Origin: Candidatus Woesebacteria bacterium
GTDB taxonomy: Bacteria > Patescibacteriota > Microgenomatia > UBA8517
Length of the DNA: 37,233 nucleotides
Direction: 5' to 3'
Assembly: GCA_016926185.1 (NCBI GenBank)
Contig: JAFGPD010000050.1
Location: 1-37,233, forward strand
The notes below the pieces were generated by a model that made no database searches, was not told the DNA's origin, and was given only the letters and a program-made list of their open reading frames with translations. Position numbers and translations under genes: made by a program. Of this stretch, positions 15,214 through 22,585 are shown one piece after another; positions within the stretch are counted from its first letter, which is position 1, and each line of letters begins with the position of its first letter.

Positions 15214-16404
15214 CTATTCATATCTAATTGCCTCAATTGGCGGAAGTTTTGCGGCACGTTTTGCCGGAAATACTCCAAAAAATACTCCAATTATTGTCGA
15301 CACGCCCAATGCAAGACCCACTGATAATGCATTTATTCCCAATGGGAAAAATGGTCTAACGATCAAAACGATCAATAAAGATATTGCCAACCCAGATAGA
15401 CCACCAATAAGTGACAGCAATATGCTTTCCGTAAGAAATTGATTTAATATATCTTCTTCAGTTGCCCCAACAGCGCGTCTGATTCCTACCTCATTTGTTC
15501 TTTCATTAACAGTTGCGTACATGATGTTCATTATTCCGATACCACCTACCAAAAGAGAGATCGATCCGATCGCAACCACAACTGCATTCAAAATGACAAA
15601 GATCTGGTCTAAGCTTTCCAACAGATCAGATGGTTCAAATATCCCAAATTCATCATCCTCATAGTCTTTAAGCAGTTCCTTTTCAATCTCTTCTTTTGCT
15701 GTCGAGACTTTACCACTATCCGTTACTCCAGTATAGATAGCAAAAAATTCCTTTTTGGGATTCAGCGATGAGTATGTTGTGGTATAAGGAACGAACAAAG
15801 CATTATCACGCTCAGGAACTCCCGTGTTTTTAACTACACCTTTGATCCTTATTCTTGTGTTCCTAAACTTAACATATCTCCCAACAGCATCAGCGGGCAT
15901 ATCATACAGATCCCTTGCCAATGTTTCACTCATATAACCAACCTTTGCAGCAGTAGAAACATCGGTTTTATCAAAGAATTCGCCCCTTATAAGTTCCAAT
16001 GCAAAAAGTTGTCCGTAACTCTCAGAAGTTCCGATTATCGTTCCAGTTTTTTCCTCCTGTTTCGATTCGAACTTTAGATTAAATATGTATGCTGGTGCAA
16101 CGTAATCAACTTCATCAATTCTTTCAAGGATCCTTACGTCACTTTCATGAAACCGTGTTGAGCTTGCAAGCGCTGAGAATCCTCCCCCACCTGCTCCCTC
16201 CCCTGGTATCACTACAATAATATTTGCACCCAAATTTTCAAACTGCGATGAGATGTAATTTTTCATTCCAATACCAACCGCGATCAGCATTATTACAGAA
16301 AGCACCCCCACTGTGATCCCAAGAGCTGTTAGAAAAGTTCTTATTTTATTCCTTTTAAAATCAGTAAGTGCACTTTTGATTGTTGTTTGAGGTGAATATT
16401 TCAT
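15214..16404 (-). CDS. MacB-type ABC transporter permease, second tandem copy
   Basis: A 396-aa MacB/FtsX-type permease. One membrane segment follows a basic start (KRNKIRTFLTALGI). A large extracytoplasmic domain of about 200 residues comes next, then three C-terminal membrane segments with the conserved IGSISLLVGGIGIMNIMY and NEVGIRRAVGA stretches; the latter is the cytoplasmic coupling region. I chose the ATG at 16404 over a TTG at 16422, because the ATG precedes the conserved N-terminus. It is clearly homologous to its upstream neighbour along the whole length. The two probably form a heterodimer around the ATPase encoded upstream (inference). Cargo unknown. Confidence 0.88.
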   Translation of the reverse strand: MKYSPQTTIKSALTDFKRNKIRTFLTALGITVGVLSVIMLIAVGIGMKNYISSQFENLGANIIVVIPGEGAGGGGFSALASSTRFHESDVRILERIDEVDYVAPAYIFNLKFESKQEEKTGTIIGTSESYGQLFALELIRGEFFDKTDVSTAAKVGYMSETLARDLYDMPADAVGRYVKFRNTRIRIKGVVKNTGVPERDNALFVPYTTTYSSLNPKKEFFAIYTGVTDSGKVSTAKEEIEKELLKDYEDDEFGIFEPSDLLESLDQIFVILNAVVVAIGSISLLVGGIGIMNIMYATVNERTNEVGIRRAVGATEEDILNQFLTESILLSLIGGLSGLAISLLIVLIVRPFFPLGINALSVGLALGVSTIIGVFFGVFPAKRAAKLPPIEAIRYE

Positions 16405-16428
16405 GATTGATTCATTAAACAAATCTAA

Positions 16429-17634
16429 CTATTTGGAACGTATTGCCTCAATAGGTGTTAGGTTGGCAGCTTTTTTTGCAGGAAAGACCCCAAAGGTAAT
16501 TCCAATCAAACACGGAATTCCAAGAGATAAACTCACCGCTAGAATATTAATTTCTAACGGGAAAAATTGACTTACCAAAATAACAATTAAGCCTGCAATT
16601 GAAAGACCTGCAAGTCCTCCCAATAAAGATAGTATCGTGCTCTCTACAAGAAACTGAATTAAAATATTCTTTTCTGTCGCACCAATTGCACGTCTTATCC
16701 CCACCTCTTTTGTCCTTTCAGTAACAGTTGCGTACATAATATTCATTATCCCGATCCCGCCCACTATCAGCGATATCGAACCTATTGCGATCAAAACCGC
16801 ATTAACTGCATTTAATATTTGCGAAAAGGCATCTAGAAACTTCGATGGCTCGATGACTTCAAACTCATCCTCTTCGTATCTTTTTAGCAATACTTCTTCA
16901 ATTTCCTCTATCGATTCTTTGATCATTTCCTCATTTGATACTCCAATATAAAAGGCTAAGAATTCTTTATCAGGATTTAGGGTTAAGTATGTAGTTGTAT
17001 ATGGAACCATAATACTATTATCTTGTTCGGGATCTCCCATATTTTTTACAACTCCGACAACTCTTACTCTAAGAGACTTTGCATGAACAGTTTTTCCAAT
17101 AGCACTTTCAACATCACCAAAAAGATCTTTTGACAGATCTTCAGCTATTACACATACTTTTGCACTTGATGCAACATCAGAACTATCAAAAAATTCTCCT
17201 GAAATGACTTCCAAATTGAATACCTCATCAAAATCTTCACTAACGCCTTGAACTGAAGCAGTCTTAGTAGTACCTCCAGCCTCCAAAGTCATACTTTCAA
17301 TATGTCCAGGAACGACGTATCTGGCTGTGGACAATCTTTTTAAACTTCTGTAATCCCTATCATCAAATCTGATGGAACCCGCAAGTGAAGTAAACCCTTG
17401 TCCCAAGCTGCCTCCGCCGCCAAACCCTGAACCCGGGATTACCATAAGTAAATTAGTTCCCAGATCCTCAAACTGCTGTTTAAGGTAGTTTTTTAGACCG
17501 AGTCCAAGAGCAAGGAGCATGACAACAGACAAAACTCCGATCATTATCCCAAGTGATGTCAAAAAAGTCCTTATCTTATTTCTTTTAAAATCGGAAAAGG
17601 CTGTTTTAATTAAATGAATGACCCCATTTTGCAT
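16429..17634 (-). CDS. MacB-type ABC transporter permease, first tandem copy
   Basis: A 401-aa permease with the same order as the next gene: N-terminal segment (DFKRNKIRTFLTSLGI), an extracytoplasmic domain of about 200 residues, then three C-terminal segments with GSISLIVGGIGIMNIMYATV and KEVGIRRAIGATE. It has a glycine-rich loop (GSGFGGGGSLGQGF, about 68-81) after the first segment, matched by a shorter one in the other copy. It starts 5 bases after the ATPase stop. MacB-type systems use ATP hydrolysis to drive the extracytoplasmic domain mechanically, pushing peptides, antibiotics or lipoproteins outwards with a MacA-like adaptor, which is also present here. Confidence 0.88.
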   Translation of the reverse strand: MQNGVIHLIKTAFSDFKRNKIRTFLTSLGIMIGVLSVVMLLALGLGLKNYLKQQFEDLGTNLLMVIPGSGFGGGGSLGQGFTSLAGSIRFDDRDYRSLKRLSTARYVVPGHIESMTLEAGGTTKTASVQGVSEDFDEVFNLEVISGEFFDSSDVASSAKVCVIAEDLSKDLFGDVESAIGKTVHAKSLRVRVVGVVKNMGDPEQDNSIMVPYTTTYLTLNPDKEFLAFYIGVSNEEMIKESIEEIEEVLLKRYEEDEFEVIEPSKFLDAFSQILNAVNAVLIAIGSISLIVGGIGIMNIMYATVTERTKEVGIRRAIGATEKNILIQFLVESTILSLLGGLAGLSIAGLIVILVSQFFPLEINILAVSLSLGIPCLIGITFGVFPAKKAANLTPIEAIRSK

Positions 17635-17639
17635 TTACT

Positions 17640-18314
17640 TTAATACTTGTCCACAATTAAACCATCTTTTATGTAAATCTGTCTTCTTGTTCTTCTTGCA
17701 ACAGCTTTTTCGTGAGTTACTAATACTACTGTTACACCGAAGTCCTTGTTTAATCCTTCCATCAGGTCCAAGATCTCACTGCCGGTTTTACTATCCAAGT
17801 TGCCAGTAGGTTCATCCGCAAGGATTATTTTTGGATTCATAATTAATGCTCGTACCATCGCTACTCTTTGCTGCTGACCGCCAGAGATCTTATTGGGGAA
17901 AAAATGTTTCCTCTCGAGGATCCCAAATTTTTCTAAAAGATCCTCAGCTCGTTTTCGTGGATCAAAGTCCAACTGACCCTTTAAATAATGTGTCGGTAGA
18001 AGCACGTTCTCCAAAACTGTAAAACGATTGATCAGATTAAAAGATTGGAACACAAAACCGACAGTTCTATTTCTAATATGTGATAATTCTTCATCAGATA
18101 ATTTTGAGACATCCTGATCGTCCAGAAATATTTTTCCGCTAGTTGGTTGTTCTAAAAGACCAATCAAGTACATTAATGTAGATTTCCCCGATCCGGAAGT
18201 GCCTAATATGCTGACATACTCTTTTGCTTTAATCTCTAGAGTTGCATTGCAAACTGCTTTCACCTCTTCCTCTCCTAGATAGTAAGATTTACATACGTTT
18301 TGAAGTTTGATCAT
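17640..18314 (-). CDS. LolD/MacB-type ABC transporter ATPase
   Basis: A 224-aa stand-alone nucleotide-binding subunit. Motifs: Walker A GTSGSGKST (38-46), Q-loop (Q90), signature ISGGQ (143-147, with the usual leading Leu as Ile), Walker B IILADEP (163-169) followed by TGNLD, and H-loop H201. The family powers MacB, LolCE and BceB-type permeases. Its genetic partners are the two permease genes directly downstream and the adaptor gene upstream. Its ATG follows 137 non-coding bases that contain a long imperfect inverted repeat, so its expression relative to the adaptor may be controlled there. Confidence 0.92.
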   Translation of the reverse strand: MIKLQNVCKSYYLGEEEVKAVCNATLEIKAKEYVSILGTSGSGKSTLMYLIGLLEQPTSGKIFLDDQDVSKLSDEELSHIRNRTVGFVFQSFNLINRFTVLENVLLPTHYLKGQLDFDPRKRAEDLLEKFGILERKHFFPNKISGGQQQRVAMVRALIMNPKIILADEPTGNLDSKTGSEILDLMEGLNKDFGVTVVLVTHEKAVARRTRRQIYIKDGLIVDKY

Positions 18315-18451
18315 GTTTTAAGATGCTAATATACAAATTAATACAAATGATACGAATAAATACTAATTAAGTGTTCCCTGCTAAATACTTTTAGGATTCA
18401 TAATTTGCATCCATCCGTAGCATTCGCATGCATTAGTATATTAGTATCTCA
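18315..18451 (-). repeat. Long imperfect inverted repeat (47-bp arms) filling the hlyD-lolD gap
   Basis: The arms are 18322-18368 and 18402-18448 with a 33-base spacer. By direct comparison 35 of 47 positions pair. In the RNA of the operon strand six of the mismatches become G-U pairs, giving about 41 of 47 paired. Each arm is built of loosely repeated units of about 10 bases of the form ATACTAAT or ATGCGAAT. The spacer holds a further short self-complementary pair (AAGTGTT with AATACTT). It covers nearly the whole gap between two genes of one export system. It is not a typical terminator, since no T run follows on the minus strand. A transposable palindrome or an RNA-processing or stability element are the options. 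Confidence 0.75.
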
Positions 18452-19492
18452 TCAATCGTGAATTACTATTCCTTCATTGATCTCACCACTGATAACCTCA
18501 ATATAATCCTCACTTTCCAACCCTGTTTCAACATATACCTTATCTTCTCCTTTACCTAAGTAGAGATATTTACCATCTTTGTCAGAGTTGATGTAATTGA
18601 GTGGAATATACAAGGCATCCACTTTTTCTTCCAAGATGAATTTGGCATCCCCGGTCATTCCTATTTTGACCTTTGTTAGATCAAATTCCTTTCCAACAAA
18701 CTTCACTTTAACCTCATACAACGTACCAATCTCTCCAGCTATTGGTGCAAGACCAACGAAATCCACCATTCCAACAAATTCCTCATCAGAAAAAGAATCA
18801 AGTACGATCACTACTTTTTGACCTTCATGAATATCAACTACCTCGGACTGGTCCGCAGCTACCTGGAAAAATATTGTATCGGGATCAACAATCTCCACTT
18901 GTGTTTCGCTGAAAAGGACATATTCTCCAGGAGTTGAATTAGCAATACTTGTGACAACACCTGCAAAAGGAGCTCTGAGTGTCGCCTCGGCAAGGGTATA
19001 TTGTGCTTTGATATGAGAGAAAACAGTAACATCTTTGTTGGTTTCTGCAGCAGTTCTTGTTTCAATTTCAGAATAATCTTCAGTGTCTTGCTTATCTTTA
19101 AGATCATCATAAACCCTATCCAGTGTCGCAGCTTTTTGTCTTAAGTTTGCATCAGCAATTTTAAGATCTTGACTTATTGATGTTGTATCAAGCCGCATCA
19201 AAAAAGTATCTTCTTTAACACTCTCTCCCTCGCTAACACCCACCCAAGCCAGTTTTCCCGAATAAGGAAAACGCAGAGATGAATGTCTATCAGCCACAAT
19301 TTCTCCGGTAAGGATCAACTCCTGCGCAATACTTCCGCGCTTTACTTCTGTGGTATCATAATCACCATTCTTTTTGACAATAAAAAATTGACGGATTGCT
19401 ATTCCCACAATTACCACAATAATAATAGCAATCAGGCCTTTTCTTTTAAAAAGTCTTTTTACAGATCCAGTTTTTTCCTTTTTATCTTCCAT
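18452..19492 (-). CDS. HlyD/MacA-like membrane fusion (adaptor) protein
   Basis: A 346-aa protein. A basic N-terminus and one membrane anchor (about 18-36) precede the first barrel strand (VKRGSIAQELILTGEI). Two half-lipoyl motifs follow (SGKLAWVGVSEGESVKED, and LRAPFAGVVTSIANSTPGEYV), joined by a short helical hairpin of only about 60 residues. Then come beta-barrel and membrane-proximal domains. The adaptor would bridge the MacB-like permeases and the outside. The short hairpin suits a cell with no TolC-type outer membrane channel (inference). I chose the ATG at 19492. The frame extends to a GTG at 19501, which adds three residues. Confidence 0.88.
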   Translation of the reverse strand: MEDKKEKTGSVKRLFKRKGLIAIIIVVIVGIAIRQFFIVKKNGDYDTTEVKRGSIAQELILTGEIVADRHSSLRFPYSGKLAWVGVSEGESVKEDTFLMRLDTTSISQDLKIADANLRQKAATLDRVYDDLKDKQDTEDYSEIETRTAAETNKDVTVFSHIKAQYTLAEATLRAPFAGVVTSIANSTPGEYVLFSETQVEIVDPDTIFFQVAADQSEVVDIHEGQKVVIVLDSFSDEEFVGMVDFVGLAPIAGEIGTLYEVKVKFVGKEFDLTKVKIGMTGDAKFILEEKVDALYIPLNYINSDKDGKYLYLGKGEDKVYVETGLESEDYIEVISGEINEGIVIHD

Positions 19493-19541
19493 TTGTACCA
19501 CTATTCATTGTAACAAAAGTAAACAAAAAGGGTAATATCTA

Positions 19542-20300
19542 TCACTTTTGTAGTCCCACTACGCAAAAGTTCCTTCCTTTGTCACCTTCTTTTGACCGGA
19601 CATCTCTGTAGTGAGAGTAAAATCTTTCGTCTTCAAAAACGTCAATTTCTGAAAAATAAATATTTTCTTCATTTATCCTTGATCTAATAAGTTGACTGTA
19701 AATGTAGCCAGCCAGATCAACAGAGTAAATTCCTTTTCCTCTATCCTCAACAAAACCTCCCCATATCTTTTTTCTGCCTTCCGAAAAATTGTCCTTTAAA
19801 TAGTTATCTTTGCCAATACAAGGTCCAATTCCAATTATTAGATCTTCCGGTCTCGTTCCATACGATCGCGACATTTTGTAAATAGTTTTGACAACTATCT
19901 TTTTATCTACACCTTTCCATCCTGCATGCACAAGTCCGACGGCATGTTTTTTGGGATCATAAATGATAACTGGAACACAGTCGGCAATAGTTAAAGCAAG
20001 AAAAGTATTTTTCTGATCTGTGATTACTGCATCTGCTTTTGGTGGATCGATCTCACCCAAAACAGTTTTCCCTAACCACTTTTCTTTTGCTTCAACGATA
20101 TTATTGCCATGCTGTAACCACACTGTCATGACTCGATTAAAGTCAATTCCAATCTTTTTGAAGAATTTCTTTCTGTTATTTATTACATCACCGGCATCAA
20201 CCTTTTCTTGATTAACAACAAGCGACATATTCCCATCTTTAACAGTTGAAAACGCATGAAATAATTCCTTGAGGTTATCAAGTGAAGAAATTTTGTACAT
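19542..20300 (-). CDS. pgeF: Laccase-domain purine nucleoside phosphorylase family protein (YfiH/PgeF)
   Basis: A 252-aa cytoplasmic protein with the hallmark residues of the former DUF152 family: QHG (H64), DAVIT then IADC (C108), VHAGWKG (H125) and IGPCIG. H64, C108 and H125 are the conserved zinc ligands. Members phosphorolyse adenosine and inosine. E. coli YfiH also edits wrongly incorporated residues of peptidoglycan precursors. Length is normal for the family. TATACT (20309-20314, minus strand) lies 8 bases before the ATG, so the message is probably leaderless. The adaptor gene follows after about 49 bases, so pgeF may start the transcript of the export system. Confidence 0.9.
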   Translation of the reverse strand: MYKISSLDNLKELFHAFSTVKDGNMSLVVNQEKVDAGDVINNRKKFFKKIGIDFNRVMTVWLQHGNNIVEAKEKWLGKTVLGEIDPPKADAVITDQKNTFLALTIADCVPVIIYDPKKHAVGLVHAGWKGVDKKIVVKTIYKMSRSYGTRPEDLIIGIGPCIGKDNYLKDNFSEGRKKIWGGFVEDRGKGIYSVDLAGYIYSQLIRSRINEENIYFSEIDVFEDERFYSHYRDVRSKEGDKGRNFCVVGLQK

Positions 20301-20308
20301 ATATGGTC

Positions 20309-20314
20309 AGTATA
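20309..20314 (-). promoter_or_regulatory. Candidate -10 box of a leaderless promoter for pgeF
   Basis: TATACT on the minus strand ends 8 bases before the pgeF ATG, so transcription would begin at or within a few bases of the start codon. No convincing -35 box was found at 16-18 bases upstream. Confidence 0.4.
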
Positions 20315-20405
20315 CTATGCACGAAACAATGAGGATTTTGAATCAATACTTAAAAACAAATTTCCTTTTGAAGTCTAAACATAACTCAATCCGACCAAAT
20401 ACAGA

Positions 20406-20434
20406 AATATTAGTTACTTAAAGAAACTAATATT
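20406..20434. other. Perfect 10-bp inverted repeat (hairpin or operator)
   Basis: AATATTAGTT (20406-20415) and AACTAATATT (20425-20434) are exact reverse complements with a 9-base spacer. It lies between pgeF and the small gene ending at 20464. No T run follows on either strand, so an intrinsic terminator is unlikely. A protein-binding palindrome or an RNA 3'-end stabiliser is possible. Confidence 0.5.
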
Positions 20435-20448
20435 GTATGCACCAATCA

Positions 20449-20465
20449 AAGATCTAATAGATCTT
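20449..20465. other. Perfect 7-bp inverted repeat overlapping a stop codon
   Basis: AAGATCT (20449-20455) and AGATCTT (20459-20465) flank a 3-base loop. The right arm covers part of the TAA stop (20464-20466) of the small minus-strand gene. In that gene's RNA it would form a tight hairpin right at the end of the message. No proper T run follows, so it is at best a weak terminator. Confidence 0.4.
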
Positions 20466-20664
20466 ATTGCTGATTTTCAGATCCGGAATCTGCAGACATA
20501 CCTCTTGTTCCGGCCATTCGTTTGGCAAGACTTAATGCAGTTGAAACTGCCTTTTCTCCTGTTCGAACAAACGATCCATTACCCCCATTATCTCTCATTA
20601 ATTCATAAACGTCTCCTCCATCAGGATCAACTTGAATAATTCTTTTTATTTCTAAACCTGGCAT
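20464..20664 (-). CDS. Small protein (66 aa) with a very strong Shine-Dalgarno site, unknown function
   Basis: The ATG at 20664 is preceded by GGAGGT (20671-20676 on the minus strand) at 6-base spacing, a near-perfect Shine-Dalgarno site in a window where most genes show none. The protein begins MPGLEIKRIIQVDPDGGDVYE. It is polar, rich in G, D and S, has no cysteine or membrane segment, and ends in a flexible tail (SADSGSENQQ). I recognise no family. The frame is open to 20688, but that region is the ribosome-binding site. An intrinsic terminator with alternative pairings sits just upstream (20694-20760). Its base and amino-acid make-up is less AT-driven than that of its neighbours, which may mean recent gain. 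Confidence 0.65.
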   Translation of the reverse strand: MPGLEIKRIIQVDPDGGDVYELMRDNGGNGSFVRTGEKAVSTALSLAKRMAGTRGMSADSGSENQQ

Positions 20665-20693
20665 ATCACCACCTCCAGTCAGTAGCAATAATC

Positions 20694-20760
20694 AGTTTAA
20701 AGATTCTTTCGATAAAAAAACTTCGGGATCTCCGAAGTCTTTAAACTGTAATTGCCGAAG
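20694..20760 (-). terminator. Intrinsic terminator nested in a larger inverted repeat, possible attenuator
   Basis: On the minus strand CTTCGG (20737-20732), a 5-base loop and CCGAAG (20726-20721) are followed at once by seven Ts (20720-20714), a classic rho-independent terminator. It is enclosed by a perfect 10-bp outer pair, AGTTTAAAGA (20747-20738) with TCTTTAAACT (20703-20694). A second CTTCGG lies upstream (20760-20755) and could pair with CCGAAG instead. It follows the membrane-protein gene by about 90 bases and precedes the Shine-Dalgarno site of the small gene by 18 bases. It may simply end the upstream operon or may gate read-through into the small gene. Confidence 0.7.
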
Positions 20761-20835
20761 CTGTTATATCACCAGTTTTTCAATAATAAAATATTAAGAG
20801 GTGTTTGAAATAGAAAGTTTGTGTGAAGATGTTTC

Positions 20836-21249
20836 TTAATTTGTTTGCATTTTAAATACGTAGAAAAAAGTTAATAAACCTGTGAAAGCTAGCTGTAAAA
20901 GTGGAGTTATACCAACCTTGAGCATCACAGGCATTTTTTTTGAATATTCCCAACGCCCTTTTTTAAGAGAGGATCTTTCCCAAATGTAAGCCAAAAATAA
21001 ACTGACGATCAAAAAGAATACCAGCTGGTTAGTGTTCATTAAAATATTTGTGTTTTCAAAAAGTATTTTTGAAATCATATACAAAGTTGTTATGGTAATT
21101 GCATCACTAACAGAAGCTCTGACTATTAACTTTATATACTTTTTTAAAGGAGCATTTAAGCAAGTAGTATAAAGTTGACTATGCAATACCTCCCATACAA
21201 AGTTTATAAGAAAAGAAAATGTGAATATTCTAAGCATTAGTCTTATCAT
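20836..21249 (-). CDS. Conserved small integral membrane protein, unknown function
   Basis: A 137-aa protein with about four hydrophobic segments. Polar landmarks between them look selected: NFVWEVLHSQLY (16-27), RASVSDAIT (44-52) and a cytoplasmic or re-entrant ERSSLKKGRWEYSKKMP (91-107). I have a sense of similar sequences (NFxWExxHSxLY, ERxxLxxGRWxYxxxMP) as uncharacterised membrane proteins in archaea and candidate-phylum bacteria, but cannot name a family. It lies 35 bases after the DUF3795 gene on the same strand. No catalytic motif is recognisable. Confidence 0.65.
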   Translation of the reverse strand: MIRLMLRIFTFSFLINFVWEVLHSQLYTTCLNAPLKKYIKLIVRASVSDAITITTLYMISKILFENTNILMNTNQLVFFLIVSLFLAYIWERSSLKKGRWEYSKKMPVMLKVGITPLLQLAFTGLLTFFYVFKMQTN

Positions 21250-21284
21250 TGAACCGATCCATTATTTTGACGATCCCAGAATGA

Positions 21285-21695
21285 TCATCTTTTTGCACTA
21301 CAAAAAATGCAAAAATTCCTGTGAACACAAATAACCTTCTTGCAGTCATTACAATTCCATCTGAGCTTTTCATTCTTCACAAATTCTCTTATTCCTGACT
21401 TTTTAATATTTTCAAGATTTTTGATCATACTCATCCCGTATCTCTCTCGATACCTTTTATCAAGACTTTTGAGCCTTTTGCATGGATATTTATCACACTT
21501 ACTCGAGCAGAAATTCATTCCCTTTTTTTTGAGGATTGGGCAATTCCTGATAATACACTTTCTGCAATACCGAGATATTGTTTCATCCATCAGTCTGCAG
21601 CCCGGACATCTATTTTTCTCTCGCAGATGACCAATACAAATCCCACAATTCATCCCGCAAGGTGCAATCAGTTTTGTAGTTATTGCAGCTTTCAC
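21285..21695 (-). CDS. DUF3795-like cysteine-rich protein
   Basis: A 136-aa protein with sixteen cysteines, mostly in the first 70 residues and the last 25. The run CGMNCGIC, then CPGC, CRKC, KKGMNFCSSKC and YPCKRLK follows the DUF3795 layout, which probably binds zinc or an iron-sulfur cluster. A second cluster (CNDCKKVICVHRNFCIFC) closes the protein. The start is a GTG at 21695: an in-frame TAG lies just upstream, and AGGT is present about 7 bases before. The biochemical role of the family is unknown. It lies 19 bases downstream of the pyrophosphatase-like gene and is likely cotranscribed with it. Confidence 0.75.
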   Translation of the reverse strand: MKAAITTKLIAPCGMNCGICIGHLREKNRCPGCRLMDETISRYCRKCIIRNCPILKKKGMNFCSSKCDKYPCKRLKSLDKRYRERYGMSMIKNLENIKKSGIREFVKNEKLRWNCNDCKKVICVHRNFCIFCSAKR

Positions 21696-21714
21696 TTTGA
21701 TACCTGGTAACTAA

Positions 21715-22098
21715 TTAAATATCTTTACGATCTATTAATATTGCAGACGTGTATTTTGAATTATTCATAAACTTATAAAACTTATAGATCAATTCTTTCT
21801 CTTTCTCATTGCAACCGAAGAGAATTTTGATCTCGGAGTCCTTTTTTAATCTGTCAATATTGCAAACGATCGCATCAACAGCTTTTTTCTTTTTTGTCCT
21901 CACCCAAACATCTATCCCTCCCCCATCCATAGAGCTGGTGTTTTCTAAATAACCATAATCGACAGGATAGATCATATCTGGAAATCTCGGATGAGCAGAG
22001 TTTTTCGGTCTATCAACGACAATTTTCGACTCATCAACAAGCTCCTCTATCCCCTCCCAAAACTCTTTGGCAAATTTCTTCAATTCTTTTTCATCCAT
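21715..22098 (-). CDS. Short family-I inorganic pyrophosphatase-like protein, probably altered active site
   Basis: A 127-aa protein. The pyrophosphatase signature is visible in VDRPKNSAHP, YPVDYGYL and DGGGIDVWV. In the classic enzyme the last motif is DGDPxDV, so the middle Asp of the metal-binding set is a Gly here. The later catalytic Asp-Asp-Lys region is reduced to KKDSEIKI. At about 125 aa it is shorter than bacterial PPases (about 170-180 aa). I have seen similar short proteins annotated as pyrophosphatases in Firmicutes. The activity may be lost or changed. I chose the ATG at 22098, before MDEKELKKF; the frame is open to 22167, but that part reads like untranslated leader. Confidence 0.7.
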   Translation of the reverse strand: MDEKELKKFAKEFWEGIEELVDESKIVVDRPKNSAHPRFPDMIYPVDYGYLENTSSMDGGGIDVWVRTKKKKAVDAIVCNIDRLKKDSEIKILFGCNEKEKELIYKFYKFMNNSKYTSAILIDRKDI

Positions 22099-22171
22099 TA
22101 TTATTAACCCTGAAAAAATAATATGAAGTTGTGTTCTTTCTACAGTATTTACCCGCTTTATACACAAGCCT

Positions 22172-22585
22172 TCAATAATATTTTTTTATATCAGATAAAT
22201 ACTCTATAAGGTCATTATCAAACTTATAATCCCACGTAATTTCTTCTCCTGCTTCAATATCTCTGATTGCCCGAAAGATCATGTTTGTTTCTTTTTGATC
22301 ATTTTCATAGTCAATTTCGGAATTGGGACTAGAACTATGATTATACAAAGAACCATATCCCAACATAATACAATCCCTTTTTAGATCTGGCTGTTGGAGA
22401 TAATAATAATACAAAGTGTCGGACATACTTTTATCTTTAATAAATTTATCATCTTCCTTTCCTAATATTATTAAGGGGCATTTTTCGATCACCTCTCCTT
22501 TAAGAATTTTTTCAGTTGCAACGACACCTCTACCTTTGTTATTGATTTTTATTATTTTTATTTTTTTGGGTGGAAAAATAACCAT
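22172..22585 (-). CDS. SET-domain protein (lysine methyltransferase-like)
   Basis: A 137-aa single SET domain. The S-adenosylmethionine and active-site motifs are clear: GRGVVATEKILKGEVIE (18-34), GYGSLYNHSSSPN (76-88, with the NHS-x2-PN knot motif), FRAIRDIEAGEEITWDY (104-120) and the catalytic Tyr Y120. There is no pre-SET or zinc-binding post-SET part. Bacterial SET proteins are few and usually of unknown target; a ribosomal or other protein lysine is the likely substrate (family inference). It heads a same-strand group with the pyrophosphatase-like, DUF3795 and membrane-protein genes. Confidence 0.85.
   Translation of the reverse strand: MVIFPPKKIKIIKINNKGRGVVATEKILKGEVIEKCPLIILGKEDDKFIKDKSMSDTLYYYYLQQPDLKRDCIMLGYGSLYNHSSSPNSEIDYENDQKETNMIFRAIRDIEAGEEITWDYKFDNDLIEYLSDIKKYY

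Noticed and set aside
16405-16422. A TTG start giving six more residues to the second macB-like gene.
   Set aside because: The ATG at 16404 directly precedes the conserved N-terminal pattern shared with the sister permease.
20433-20639. A plus-strand frame of 68 codons opposite the small gene at 20464-20664.
   Set aside because: The minus-strand frame has a near-perfect Shine-Dalgarno site. The plus frame is its mirror and lacks any start signal.
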